Part shown: piece after piece, positions 7,677-15,543 of the stretch
Layout: the number at the start of each line of letters is the position of its first letter
Numbering within the stretch: the stretch's first letter is position 1
From: Streptomyces chartreusis NRRL 3882
Lineage (GTDB): Bacteria; Actinomycetota; Actinomycetes; Streptomycetales; Streptomycetaceae
NCBI RefSeq assembly: GCF_900236475.1
Contig: NZ_LT963352.1
Location: forward strand, 7,721,001 to 7,785,000
Reading direction: 5' to 3'
Length of the DNA: 64,000 nt
Notes under the pieces: generated by a model
What the model saw: only the letters and a program-made list of their open reading frames with translations
What the model was told of the DNA's origin: nothing
Database searches by the model: none
Program-made: the position numbers and the translations under genes

Positions 7677-8915
7677 TCACGGCCGCGAGAACACGCCGAT
7701 GCCGTTCGGAACGGCGCGCTCGGCACCACCGCTGGGGTGGTTGCGCACCGAGACGGTGCTCGCTCCCTTCTTCCGGGCGACCAGCGTCGACGACCCGCCG
7801 CCGTCCAGGCTGAAGGCGTCGTCCGAGCCCAGACTCCGCATGGTGTCGGCCACCTCGGCGATCGTCAGGCCGCTGCGGTAGGCGGCGGCGCCGTCCAGTG
7901 CGAGCAGCAGCATGCGCCGCCCGCCGTCGGCGATCCCCACGGCCGTACGGACGGCCGACGTCGTGTCGTCCAGACCAGGCAGCGGCCGGCCACCGGTGAG
8001 TACCGGGTAGCCGCCGAGGGCGAGGCGGTACGCGGCGCCGTCCGTGGCCGCCACGAGACGGTGCTCGACCTCGACCGCTTCGCCGGTGGACAGCTTCCGC
8101 AACTGCTGGGCCCCCGCCTCCCGGCCGACCAGCACGGTGGTGCCCGGGGCGATGGGACCGCTTCCGGGTGTGTCGGCGGCCGACACGACCCTGCCCTCGC
8201 GCACCGTCACCTCGTACGTGTCCGTGCTGCACGGCGCGGCCCGGTCCGTGTCCGTGCCGCACGTGGCGCGCACACGGGAGACGCTGCCCCATGCGGAGGT
8301 GAACGCGCCGACGGAACCCACCGGCAGTGCGTACTGGTTGAGCCCGCCCAGCGGCAGCTGCGCCTCGCCCGTACGGACGGAGCCGTCCAGGGTCAGCCGG
8401 TCCAGCCGCGCCACCCCGTCGGTACCGACGCCGAACACCTCCTCGGTGGTCGTGCCGGGCGGCAGCGCCGGACCGAAACGCTGACCGTCCGGCACGGCCG
8501 CCTTGAGCGTCCGCCCGGCCGCGATCGCCGGACCCACGCTCGCGCCGGTCACCTCGACGCCCGGGTGCTGCGTCTCGGTGATGTTGAAGAAGTCGCCGTT
8601 GACACCGGCGACCGCCCCCTGGGCGTCGGCCATCCGCGAGACCGGCGCCCGCGAGGCCACCGCCCCGGGATACAGCAGATCGACCCGGACCTGTGGATTG
8701 CCCAGGTCGACCTTCAGCAGGTGGGCGTGCGTCACCCCCTTGGCGGCCTTGATGTCGAACTCCTCGTACGTGACACCCGGCGCGACCCGTACGCCTTTCT
8801 GGACGGCGCCGGCCGGAGCCGCCCCCACCAGGGCCGCACCGGTCAGCGCGCCGAACGCCGTGAGAAACGCCAGAACCGCTCTGCCTGCTCCGTGTCGCCT
8901 GCGACGACCTGTCAC
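7677..8915 (-). CDS. Secreted phosphodiester glycosidase family (NAGPA-like) protein
   Basis: A 412-residue exported protein with a C-terminal NAGPA domain, the fold of the enzyme that removes N-acetylglucosamine from mannose-phosphate diesters, also found in bacterial exopolysaccharide-associated proteins. The N-terminus is basic (VTGRRRRHGAGRA), followed by a hydrophobic signal (VLAFLTAFGALTGAALVGAA) and an AGA cleavage site. Family signatures include VAGVNGDFFNI, TAVGIADGGRRMLLLALDG and the C-terminal DDAFSLDGGGSSTLVAR. The start is a GTG at 8915 with AGGGGGC upstream. The likely role is hydrolysis of a cell-envelope phosphodiester-linked sugar. An intrinsic terminator for the upstream gene separates the two transcripts. 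Confidence 0.9.
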   Translation of the reverse strand: MTGRRRRHGAGRAVLAFLTAFGALTGAALVGAAPAGAVQKGVRVAPGVTYEEFDIKAAKGVTHAHLLKVDLGNPQVRVDLLYPGAVASRAPVSRMADAQGAVAGVNGDFFNITETQHPGVEVTGASVGPAIAAGRTLKAAVPDGQRFGPALPPGTTTEEVFGVGTDGVARLDRLTLDGSVRTGEAQLPLGGLNQYALPVGSVGAFTSAWGSVSRVRATCGTDTDRAAPCSTDTYEVTVREGRVVSAADTPGSGPIAPGTTVLVGREAGAQQLRKLSTGEAVEVEHRLVAATDGAAYRLALGGYPVLTGGRPLPGLDDTTSAVRTAVGIADGGRRMLLLALDGAAAYRSGLTIAEVADTMRSLGSDDAFSLDGGGSSTLVARKKGASTVSVRNHPSGGAERAVPNGIGVFSRP

Positions 8916-9018
8916 CGTGCCCCCTGATGCCTCGTCAGCTGACCGGATTCTCAGAGGCAGTGCACCAGACCACGGGGGCCGGCAGGGTGGCTGAGCGCCG
9001 ACTCCACGGGAACGGCTG

Positions 9019-9041
9019 AAAAAACGCACCCCTCTGGGCGC
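9019..9041 (-). terminator. Intrinsic terminator after the methyltransferase-NUDIX gene
   Basis: On the minus strand, immediately after the stop codon, GCGCCC-AGAG-GGGTGC forms a six-pair stem (one G-T pair) followed by G and six T residues. Confidence 0.75.
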
Positions 9042-9042
9042 T

Positions 9043-10215
9043 TCAGACGTCGTCCGTTCCGGTGTCGTACGGCGTGAAGTGGGCGGGCGCGTGGTCGATC
9101 GGCAGCCCCGGTCGCCAGGCGGTGAGGGCCTGCGCGCTGCACACGAACAGCTCCTCCGGCAGCCGGTCCAGGGCGAACCAGCGCCAGCGGCCCACGCTCT
9201 CCCCGGGCTGGTCCGACGGCTCGCCCCGCCAGGCGGTGACCCGGGCGGCCACCGTCACCCGTACGACACCGCCGGCGTCGTCGAGGAGCGTCCCCAGCAG
9301 CCGGACGTCCTCCGGCCGGGCGTCGAGCCCCGTCTCCTCGCCGAGTTCGCGCACGACCGCCTCCTGCAACGACTCCCCGGCCTCCACCGTCCCGCCGGGC
9401 AGCTCCCACGTCCCGTGCCGGTGCCGGCCCAGGAGCAGTCCGCGGGGACCGTGCAGGACGGCGCCGACCCCGAGCGCGGCGTGGACCACCGGGGGCTTCG
9501 CGGTGCGCGGCCGGGAGGAGACACGGACGGGCCGGGTCACCCGGAAGAGCCGGTACGACGCGTGGTTGCCGGCCTGCGGCGTGTCGAGGACGTCGATCTG
9601 CTCCACGCGCAGCCCGTGCTCGGCGAGCAGGGCCGTCCACAGCTCCGGGCCGAGGACCCACATCTGGACGGTGACGTCCCCGCCGCCGGCCAGCCGCAGG
9701 ATCTCCGGCCGGGCGATGACCTCGTCCGACGGTCCGTCACCCTGCGAGTTGGTGTGCAGCACGGTGAAGCAGAGCCTGCCGCCCGGCTTGAGTGCCGCGG
9801 CCAGGGCGGGCAGCAGCCGGTGCGGGTCGATGTACGGCACGGCGTTGACCGAGTAGATGACGTCGTACGGCTCCGCCGAGCGCAGATGCTCCACCGCGTC
9901 GGCCCGGACCAGGCGCAGCCCGGGCAGGGAGCCGTAGCGGGCGCGGGCCCGTTCGTACTGCCCGGCCGAGGAGTCGACGGCGTCCACCAGCGCGCCGTGA
10001 GCACGGACCAGATGGGCGGCGTGCCGCGCCGGACCGCACCCGAGGTCCAGCACACGCCGTCCCGTCAGCTCCCCGAGCACCTCGATCCCCGGCCCTGCGC
10101 CCTCGAACCCCCAGTCGATCCGCGCCACCTCGGGCAGCACCGTGCCCCGCCGCAGGTGGTGTGCTCCGTACGCGCTCCAGGCCTCGGCGTTGACGGCCTC
10201 CGGACGGGTCGCCAA
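9043..10215 (-). CDS. Bifunctional class I SAM methyltransferase / NUDIX hydrolase
   Basis: A 390-residue fusion. Residues 1-230 form a class I methyltransferase: motif I VLDLGCGPA (55-63), an acidic ribose-binding region at VDAVDSSAG, and LKPGGRL after the fourth strand. Residues 240-390 form a NUDIX domain whose box GGTVEAGESLQEAVVRELGE begins at residue 274 and continues ETGL, with the RELGEE glutamates that bind metal intact. The start codon is TTG at 10215, three bases after the stop of the luciferase-domain gene, which suggests translational reinitiation. The fusion architecture is known from streptomycetes, but neither the methyl acceptor nor the nucleotide substrate is known. A terminator follows. 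Confidence 0.9.
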   Translation of the reverse strand: MATRPEAVNAEAWSAYGAHHLRRGTVLPEVARIDWGFEGAGPGIEVLGELTGRRVLDLGCGPARHAAHLVRAHGALVDAVDSSAGQYERARARYGSLPGLRLVRADAVEHLRSAEPYDVIYSVNAVPYIDPHRLLPALAAALKPGGRLCFTVLHTNSQGDGPSDEVIARPEILRLAGGGDVTVQMWVLGPELWTALLAEHGLRVEQIDVLDTPQAGNHASYRLFRVTRPVRVSSRPRTAKPPVVHAALGVGAVLHGPRGLLLGRHRHGTWELPGGTVEAGESLQEAVVRELGEETGLDARPEDVRLLGTLLDDAGGVVRVTVAARVTAWRGEPSDQPGESVGRWRWFALDRLPEELFVCSAQALTAWRPGLPIDHAPAHFTPYDTGTDDV

Positions 10216-10218
10216 GGC

Positions 10219-10614
10219 TCAGCCGCCCGCCGCGGCGTCGCGCGGAAGGACGGTGACACGGTGGAAGTTGCACCCGGCGAGCCGCCGCTCCTCACCGGTG
10301 GGTCGGGTCTGGTGGGCCTTGAGGGCGATGCTCACCAGGCTCAGCAGCAGTTCTATGTCCGCCTCGCAGTCGAGGTGGACCGTCACCCAGCACGAGCCGG
10401 GAACCAGGTGGATCGCGCTCGAACCGGCGAGGTCGTAGTGGAAGCGCTGGATGGCCCGGCGTGTGAGGTGCAGGTCCACGTCCCGCGTCGAGTGGAAGTG
10501 GACGATCTCGTCGCGGACGGAACGGAGTGCCCGTCCGGTACCGCAACTCGCCGGGCCCGCCATCAGGTCGGGCCAGGCCTGCAAACGCTCCAGGGCGCGC
10601 TGGGCCAGGGTCAT
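10219..10614 (-). CDS. Luciferase-domain (DUF5519-type) protein
   Basis: A 131-residue cytoplasmic protein. The sequence begins MTLAQRALERLQAWPDLMAG, continues with RDEIVHFHSTRDVDLHLTRR and ends GCNFHRVTVLPRD, matching the small luciferase-domain family also seen as DUF5519. No flavin- or metal-binding motif is obvious, and the family name does not imply light emission. Its TGA is followed after three bases by the TTG start of the methyltransferase-NUDIX fusion, so the two are co-expressed and may act together. The function is unknown. Confidence 0.75.
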   Translation of the reverse strand: MTLAQRALERLQAWPDLMAGPASCGTGRALRSVRDEIVHFHSTRDVDLHLTRRAIQRFHYDLAGSSAIHLVPGSCWVTVHLDCEADIELLLSLVSIALKAHQTRPTGEERRLAGCNFHRVTVLPRDAAAGG

Positions 10615-10718
10615 GGTCCCATCGTTGCGTGCTTACCGTGCCGCAACCAGAGGTTGAGCGTTTTGTAACCGGGACGTGAGGTGACGGCCGGGGGCCGGGG
10701 CGGGGAAGTGCGCTGCTC

Positions 10719-11039
10719 TCAGGCGAAGTTGCCGACCAGTCTCATGTAGCGCTTCCAGTCCCAGTGGCGGCCCGGATCGGTGTGGTCGCTGCCCCGTACC
10801 TCGTGGTGACCGATGATGTGCGCCCGGTCCTTGGGGATGCCGTACCTCGCGCAGATCGCCGCGGTGAGCCGGGCCGACCGCTCGTACATCGCGTCGGTGA
10901 AGTACGACGGCTGGTCCACCCAGCCCTCGTGCTCGATGCCGATGCTGCGGGTGTTGCAGTCCCAGTTCCCCGCGTGCCAGGCGATGTCCGCCTCGCGCAC
11001 GCACTGCGCCACGTGCCCGTCGGAGGACAACTCGCCCAC
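10719..11039 (-). pseudogene. N-terminally truncated N-acetylmuramoyl-L-alanine amidase
   Basis: The 106 residues that can be read match the C-terminal two thirds of a secreted amidase_2/PGRP enzyme: SSDGHVAQCVREADIAWHAG, NTRSIGIEHEGWVD, HIIGHHEVRGSDHTDPGRHW. Full-length relatives have a signal peptide and about 60-80 further residues, including the first strand with the first zinc-ligand histidine and a SAHYVV segment just before SSDGHV. Here the similarity stops at the GTG at 11039, and only 57 bases separate it from the stop of the ROK gene upstream, with no room for the missing part. The zinc site and export signal are therefore lost. It is most likely a deletion remnant; expression as a small protein cannot be excluded. 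Confidence 0.75.
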
Positions 11040-11096
11040 CCGGTCGGGTGATTGACGGCCTCCGAGAGTCGGCGTCGCCCGTGGGTCAGGGCCGTC

Positions 11097-12305
11097 TCAG
11101 GCCCGCTCGGCAACGGTGGCCGGATCGTCCAGCACCGCCCGCACGACCGAGTGTGCGGCTCCCAGCAGCGGCCCCTGAGGACCCAGCCGGGACACGGAGA
11201 CGGGACAGGCCGGACCCGCCGTGCGGCGCGCCAACTCGTCCCGCAGGGACGGCAGGAGCCACGGCGCCAGCCCGGACAGCTCCCCGCCCAGCACCACGCT
11301 CTGCGGGTCGAGCAGGTTGACCGCCCCGGTCAGGGCGACTCCGAGCGCCGTGCCCGCGTCGCGCAGGGCTCGGCGTACGTCCTCGTCGCCCTCCGCCGCG
11401 CGCCCCGCCAGCAACCCGACCCGGTCCTCGTCCGGCTCCAGACCGGCCGCGCGCAGCACCGCCTCCTCGCCGGCGTACTGCTCCAGACACCCGCGCCCCC
11501 CGCACGCGCACTCCGGGCCGTCCGGCTGGACCGGCACGTGCCCCAACTCGCCCGCGAAACCGCGGGTTCCGCGCAGCAGTCCGCCGTCCACCACGACCGC
11601 CGCGCCGATGCCGATCTCCGCCGACACGTGCAGGAAGTCGCGCGGCGTGCCGTCGCCCAGCCAGAGTTCTGCGAGGGCGCCGAAGTTGGCTTCGTTGTCC
11701 ACCGTCAGCGGGAAGTCCGCCGGCAGCAGGTCACCGAGGTCCGCTTCGTGCCAGTCGAGGTTCGGGGCGCGTACGACGGTCCGGGCGTCGCGCGCCACCA
11801 GGCCGGGCACGGCCACGGCGAGACCGGCCGGCCACAGCCCCTCGCCCTCCGCCTCGGCGACGACCCGGCGGATGAGTTCCGTGAGCTCGGCGAGCACGGG
11901 CCCGGGGGAGCGGCCGCGGTTCGCGCCCTGGCGTATCGCCCGCGACCGGGTCGTGCCGCGCAGGTCCACGGCACAGACCGCGAGATGGTCGACACCGATC
12001 TCCGCGCCGATCCCGGCCGGGCCGCGTCCGCTCAGCGCGAGCGCGGAGCCGGGGCGGCCCACCCGGCCGGGCCGTTCGGGCCCCAGCTCCTCCAGCAGCC
12101 CCGAGCGGATCAGTTCGTCCACGAGCGTCGACACCGCAGCCCGGGTCAGGCCGATCCGCGACGCGACGGCGGCCCGGGACAGCGGCCCCTCGGCGCGGAC
12201 GGCGTGCAGGACCCGGGCGAGGTTGCGGCGGCGCATGCCCTGCTGGGTGTCCGGCAGGGCGCGTCCCGGCCCGGCCGGACGGTCCTCGTGCAGCGGTGCG
12301 GTCAT
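11097..12305 (-). CDS. ROK-family transcriptional regulator (xylose-type)
   Basis: A 402-residue repressor or sensor. Residues 20-75 form a winged helix-turn-helix (MRRRNLARVLHAVRAEGPLS, then LTRAAVSTLVDELIRSGLL). The remainder is a ROK sugar-kinase-like domain with the zinc motif CACGGRGCLEQY and the typical GFAGELGHVPV and VVLGGELSG segments. The ATG at 12305 lies 15 bases after the xylB stop, so the two genes form one transcript. The context points to control of xylA and xylB in response to xylose, with the operator probably in the xylA-xylB intergenic region. That role is inferred from position and from the XylR-like branch of the family. Confidence 0.93.
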   Translation of the reverse strand: MTAPLHEDRPAGPGRALPDTQQGMRRRNLARVLHAVRAEGPLSRAAVASRIGLTRAAVSTLVDELIRSGLLEELGPERPGRVGRPGSALALSGRGPAGIGAEIGVDHLAVCAVDLRGTTRSRAIRQGANRGRSPGPVLAELTELIRRVVAEAEGEGLWPAGLAVAVPGLVARDARTVVRAPNLDWHEADLGDLLPADFPLTVDNEANFGALAELWLGDGTPRDFLHVSAEIGIGAAVVVDGGLLRGTRGFAGELGHVPVQPDGPECACGGRGCLEQYAGEEAVLRAAGLEPDEDRVGLLAGRAAEGDEDVRRALRDAGTALGVALTGAVNLLDPQSVVLGGELSGLAPWLLPSLRDELARRTAGPACPVSVSRLGPQGPLLGAAHSVVRAVLDDPATVAERA

Positions 12306-12320
12306 GCCTGACGCCAGTCC

Positions 12321-13766
12321 TCAGTGGGTGTCCGTGGGCCGCTCCAGCAGCGGGGCCGCGTCGGAGAGTACCCCGGCGATCCTGGCCAGCGTCTCCTCGT
12401 CCCGTTCGACGGCGTCGAGCACCGGCCCGGCCGCCGTGTTCCAGCGCCGGGCGACCGCCGCCGGGTCCTCCCCTGTCAGTACCCCGGCCGCCTGTGCGGC
12501 GGCGCCGAGTGCGACCAGTTCCTTCGCCTCGGGCACCTGCACGGGACGCCCCGACAGCCGCCGTACGGTCTGCTGCCAGGCGGTGCCCCGGGCGCCGCCG
12601 CCGATCAGCAGGAGGGGGGCCGAGGGGTCCGCGTCCTCGTCGAGGACCAGGTCGAGCGCGCCGAGCAGGGAGTGCACGGCACCGTCGTACGCGGCCTGGA
12701 GCAGCTGCCCGGCGGTCGTGTCGTGGCGCAGGCCGTGCAGCAGGCCGGAGGCGTTGGGCAGGTTCGGGGTGCGTTCGCCGTCCAGGTAGGGCAGCAGCGT
12801 GACGGCCGTGCCGGGCTCGACGGCCTCGCGGTCCAGGCCCAGCAGCGTCGCCACACGGTCCACGGCGAGCGTGCAGTTCAGGGTGCAGGCCAGCGGCAGC
12901 CAGTCACCGCGGGCGTCGGCGAAACCGGCCACCGTGCCGCTCGGGTCGGCGGGCCGCCGCTGCGACACCGCGTACACCGTGCCCGAGGTGCCGAGGCTCA
13001 TCACGGGTACGCCCGGACGCACCCCGAGGCCGAGCGCCGCGGCGGCGTTGTCGCCGGTGCCGGGCGCGACCAGGGTGCCCTTGGAGAACGGCAGATCGTG
13101 GCTGTCGCGCACCGTGCCCGCGATTTCGCCGGGCCGGACCACACGGGGCAGCAGGGCCGGGTCCAGCCCCACCTGCGCCAGGATCTCCTCGTCGTAGCGT
13201 TCCGTCCCGGACGCCCACCAGCCCGTCCCGGAGGCGTCGCCGCGGTCGGTCGTGCCCTGCCCGGTGAGCCGCTCGGTGAGGTAGTCGTGGGGGAGGCGCA
13301 CGGCCTTCGTGGCGCGCGCCGCCTCCGGCTCGTGCTCGGCCAGCCAGGCCCACTTGGTGACCGTGAAGGACGCGGCGGGCACGCTTCCGGTGCGCTCGGC
13401 CCAGAACTTCGCGCCGCCCAGTTCCTCGGTCAGCCGGCGTGCCTGCGGTGCCGAGCGCACGTCGTTCCACAGCAGGGCGGGTCGCACCGGCTCGCCCCTG
13501 TCGTCCAGGGTGACCAGGCCGTGCTGCTGCCCGCCGACCGACACGGCGGCGGCCTCGTGCGCCGCGTCGCCGCACTGGCGCAGTGCCTCGCACAACGCGT
13601 CCCACCACTGACGCGGATCGCTCTCGCGCCCGGACCCCGAGGAGACCGTGTGCGGCGCCTGGCCGCTCGCGACGACCCGGCCGGTGGACACGTCGACGAC
13701 CAGCGCCTTGGTGGACTGGGTGGACGAGTCCACGCCGACGACGAGCGGACCCTCGGCTGCTGACAT
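12321..13766 (-). CDS. xylB: Xylulokinase
   Basis: Phosphorylates D-xylulose with ATP to xylulose 5-phosphate, the second step of the isomerase pathway, in the cytoplasm. At 481 residues it has the usual FGGY-kinase length. It starts GPLVVGVDSSTQSTKALVVD (phosphate-binding loop), contains the substrate segment SVGGQQHGLVTLD and LLWNDVRS, the second phosphate motif SLGTSGTVYAVS and a C-terminal LIGGGARGTAWQQTV. The ATG at 13766 has AGGGAG 9 bases upstream; a longer in-frame start at 13799 lacks a ribosome-binding site. The gene is divergent from xylA with 116 bases between them, and its downstream neighbour is the ROK regulator. Confidence 0.97.
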   Translation of the reverse strand: MSAAEGPLVVGVDSSTQSTKALVVDVSTGRVVASGQAPHTVSSGSGRESDPRQWWDALCEALRQCGDAAHEAAAVSVGGQQHGLVTLDDRGEPVRPALLWNDVRSAPQARRLTEELGGAKFWAERTGSVPAASFTVTKWAWLAEHEPEAARATKAVRLPHDYLTERLTGQGTTDRGDASGTGWWASGTERYDEEILAQVGLDPALLPRVVRPGEIAGTVRDSHDLPFSKGTLVAPGTGDNAAAALGLGVRPGVPVMSLGTSGTVYAVSQRRPADPSGTVAGFADARGDWLPLACTLNCTLAVDRVATLLGLDREAVEPGTAVTLLPYLDGERTPNLPNASGLLHGLRHDTTAGQLLQAAYDGAVHSLLGALDLVLDEDADPSAPLLLIGGGARGTAWQQTVRRLSGRPVQVPEAKELVALGAAAQAAGVLTGEDPAAVARRWNTAAGPVLDAVERDEETLARIAGVLSDAAPLLERPTDTH

Positions 13767-13792
13767 CGGGTTTCTCCCTCTGCTCTCGTCCC

Positions 13793-13807
13793 GAGACACC
13801 TTGTCTC
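13793..13807. promoter_or_regulatory. Candidate xyl operator
   Basis: The perfect inverted repeat GAGACA-CCT-TGTCTC lies midway between the divergent xylB and xylA starts, close to xylB. An AT-rich stretch with ATTTGTAAAT follows at 13832-13841. A ROK-type repressor encoded in the same operon is the obvious candidate ligand. The repeat is directly visible; the binding is inference. Confidence 0.4.
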
Positions 13808-13882
13808 TTCCCAGGAAGCTGCTCGCATACTAATTTGTAAATCGGCATGACGAAATAGCCTCAGCGAGCAAGGAGCCGCGGC

Positions 13883-15049
13883 ATGAGCTACCAGCCCACC
13901 CCCGAGGACAGGTTCACCTTCGGCTTGTGGACCGTCGGCTGGCAGGGACGGGACCCCTTCGGCGACGCCACGCGGCGTGCCCTGGACCCGGTCGAGACGG
14001 TGCAGCGACTGGCCGAGCTCGGCGCCCACGGCGTCACCTTCCACGACGACGACCTGATCCCGTTCGGCTCCAGCGACACCGAACGCGAGGCCCACATCAA
14101 GCGCTTCCGGCAGGCGCTGGACGCCACGGGCATGAAGGTCCCGATGGCCACCACCAACCTCTTCGCGCACCCGGTCTTCAAGGACGGCGCCTTCACCGCC
14201 AACGACCGCGACGTGCGCCGCTACGCGCTGCGCAAGACCATCCGCAACATCGACCTCGCCGTCGAGCTCGGCGCCCAGGTGTACGTGGCCTGGGGCGGCC
14301 GGGAAGGTGCCGAGTCCGGCGCCGCCAAGGACGTCCGCGCGGCCCTCGACCGGATGAAGGAGGCCTTCGACCTGCTCGGCGAGTACGTCACCTCCCAGGG
14401 CTACGACCTGCGGTTCGCGATCGAGCCCAAGCCGAACGAGCCGCGCGGTGACATCCTGCTCCCCACCGTCGGCCACGCCCTGGCGTTCATCGAGCGCCTG
14501 GAGCGTCCGGAGCTGTACGGCGTCAACCCCGAGGTCGGGCACGAGCAGATGGCCGGGCTGAACTTCCCGCACGGCATCGCGCAGGCGCTGTGGGCGGGCA
14601 AGCTCTTCCACATCGACCTCAACGGCCAGTCCGGCATCAAGTACGACCAGGACCTGCGCTTCGGCGCCGGTGACCTGCGTGCCGCGTTCTGGCTGGTCGA
14701 CCTGCTGGAGTCGGCCGGCTACACCGGTCCGCGGCACTTCGACTTCAAGCCGCCGCGGACCGAGGACCTCGACGGGGTGTGGGCCTCGGCAGCCGGCTGC
14801 ATGCGCAACTACCTCATCCTCAAGGAGCGCGCCGCCGCCTTCCGCGCCGACCCGGAGGTCCAGGAGGCGCTGCGCGCGGCCCGCCTGGACGAACTTGCGC
14901 AGCCCACCGCCGCGGACGGCCTCCAGGCGCTGCTCGCCGACCGGTCGGCGTTCGAGTCGTTCGACGTGGAGGCGGCTGCCGCGCGCGGCATGGCCTTCGA
15001 GCACCTGGACCAGCTGGCGATGGACCACCTGCTGGGGGCCCGCGGCTGA
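13883..15049 (+). CDS. xylA: Xylose isomerase
   Basis: Converts D-xylose to D-xylulose (also glucose to fructose) in a metal-dependent TIM barrel. The 388 residues match the Streptomyces class I enzyme in length and almost throughout in sequence: FTFGLWTVGWQGRDPFG at the N-terminus, the catalytic histidine in GVTFHDDDLIPFG, VYVAWGGREGAE, the metal ligands in FAIEPKPNEPRGDI and VGHEQMAGLNF, and KLFHIDLNGQ. AAGGAG precedes the ATG at 13883. The gene is divergent from xylB and is followed directly by two strong hairpins. Confidence 0.98.
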   Translation: MSYQPTPEDRFTFGLWTVGWQGRDPFGDATRRALDPVETVQRLAELGAHGVTFHDDDLIPFGSSDTEREAHIKRFRQALDATGMKVPMATTNLFAHPVFKDGAFTANDRDVRRYALRKTIRNIDLAVELGAQVYVAWGGREGAESGAAKDVRAALDRMKEAFDLLGEYVTSQGYDLRFAIEPKPNEPRGDILLPTVGHALAFIERLERPELYGVNPEVGHEQMAGLNFPHGIAQALWAGKLFHIDLNGQSGIKYDQDLRFGAGDLRAAFWLVDLLESAGYTGPRHFDFKPPRTEDLDGVWASAAGCMRNYLILKERAAAFRADPEVQEALRAARLDELAQPTAADGLQALLADRSAFESFDVEAAAARGMAFEHLDQLAMDHLLGARG

Positions 15050-15103
15050 CCGCACGCGCGCGTGCGGTCCGTTGGCCGGTCACGGGGTGCGTGACCGGCC
15101 AAC
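15048..15103 (+). terminator. Tandem hairpins after xylA
   Basis: Two perfect hairpins stand in a row. A 22-base palindrome (15048-15069) overlaps the last two bases of the TGA stop codon. It is followed by a 14-base-pair stem (15071-15084 with 15090-15103) around a GGGTG loop. There is no U tract, which is usual for Streptomyces terminators. Confidence 0.8.
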
Positions 15104-15204
15104 GGGCCCGTATTGCTCCGGAATCATGCGATCCAGGCCATGAGCCCGTATCAACTCCCGTGCGCCCCTCCCGCCTTGAGCGGGGCACGGCGACTCTGGT
15201 CGGT

Positions 15205-15543
15205 ATGGCCATGCCACCCGTACCGCCTCATCCGCCCGGGCCTCCCCGGCGCCGGAATCCCCTGCTCGTCCTGCTCGTCCTGCTCGCGGCCGTCGCAGCC
15301 GTGTCCTTGGTGGTGCTGATGGCCAGGGGAAGCGACGACTCGCCGGACCCGGAGCCGCCTGCCGAGAGCACCAGCCGCAGCCCAGCCCCGTCCTACAACA
15401 TCCCCACGGAGCTGCCCACCGAGTTGCCGAGCAACCTGCCGACCCGGCTGCCGTCGGGCTTTCCCAGCCGGCTGCCGAGCGATCTGCCCAGCGATCTCGA
15501 ATCGCTCCTGCCGTCCCTGGACACCGGCGAGCTACTGCCCTGA
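15205..15543 (+). CDS. Proline-rich single-span membrane protein with LPxxLP repeats
   Basis: A 112-residue hypothetical protein. A short proline-rich cytoplasmic N-terminus (MAMPPVPPHPPGPPRRR) precedes one membrane helix (NPLLVLLVLLAAVAAVSLVV). The outer part is a Ser/Pro linker ending in about eight imperfect tandem repeats of the type LPTE, LPSN, LPTR, LPSG, LPSR, LPSD. No enzymatic motif is seen. No good ribosome-binding site precedes the ATG, so the start could be GTG-based elsewhere. Its last 12 bases overlap the 3-prime end of the convergent SWIM-finger gene. The extracytoplasmic repeat may act as a stalk or wall-spanning spacer, which is speculation. Confidence 0.65.
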   Translation: MAMPPVPPHPPGPPRRRNPLLVLLVLLAAVAAVSLVVLMARGSDDSPDPEPPAESTSRSPAPSYNIPTELPTELPSNLPTRLPSGFPSRLPSDLPSDLESLLPSLDTGELLP

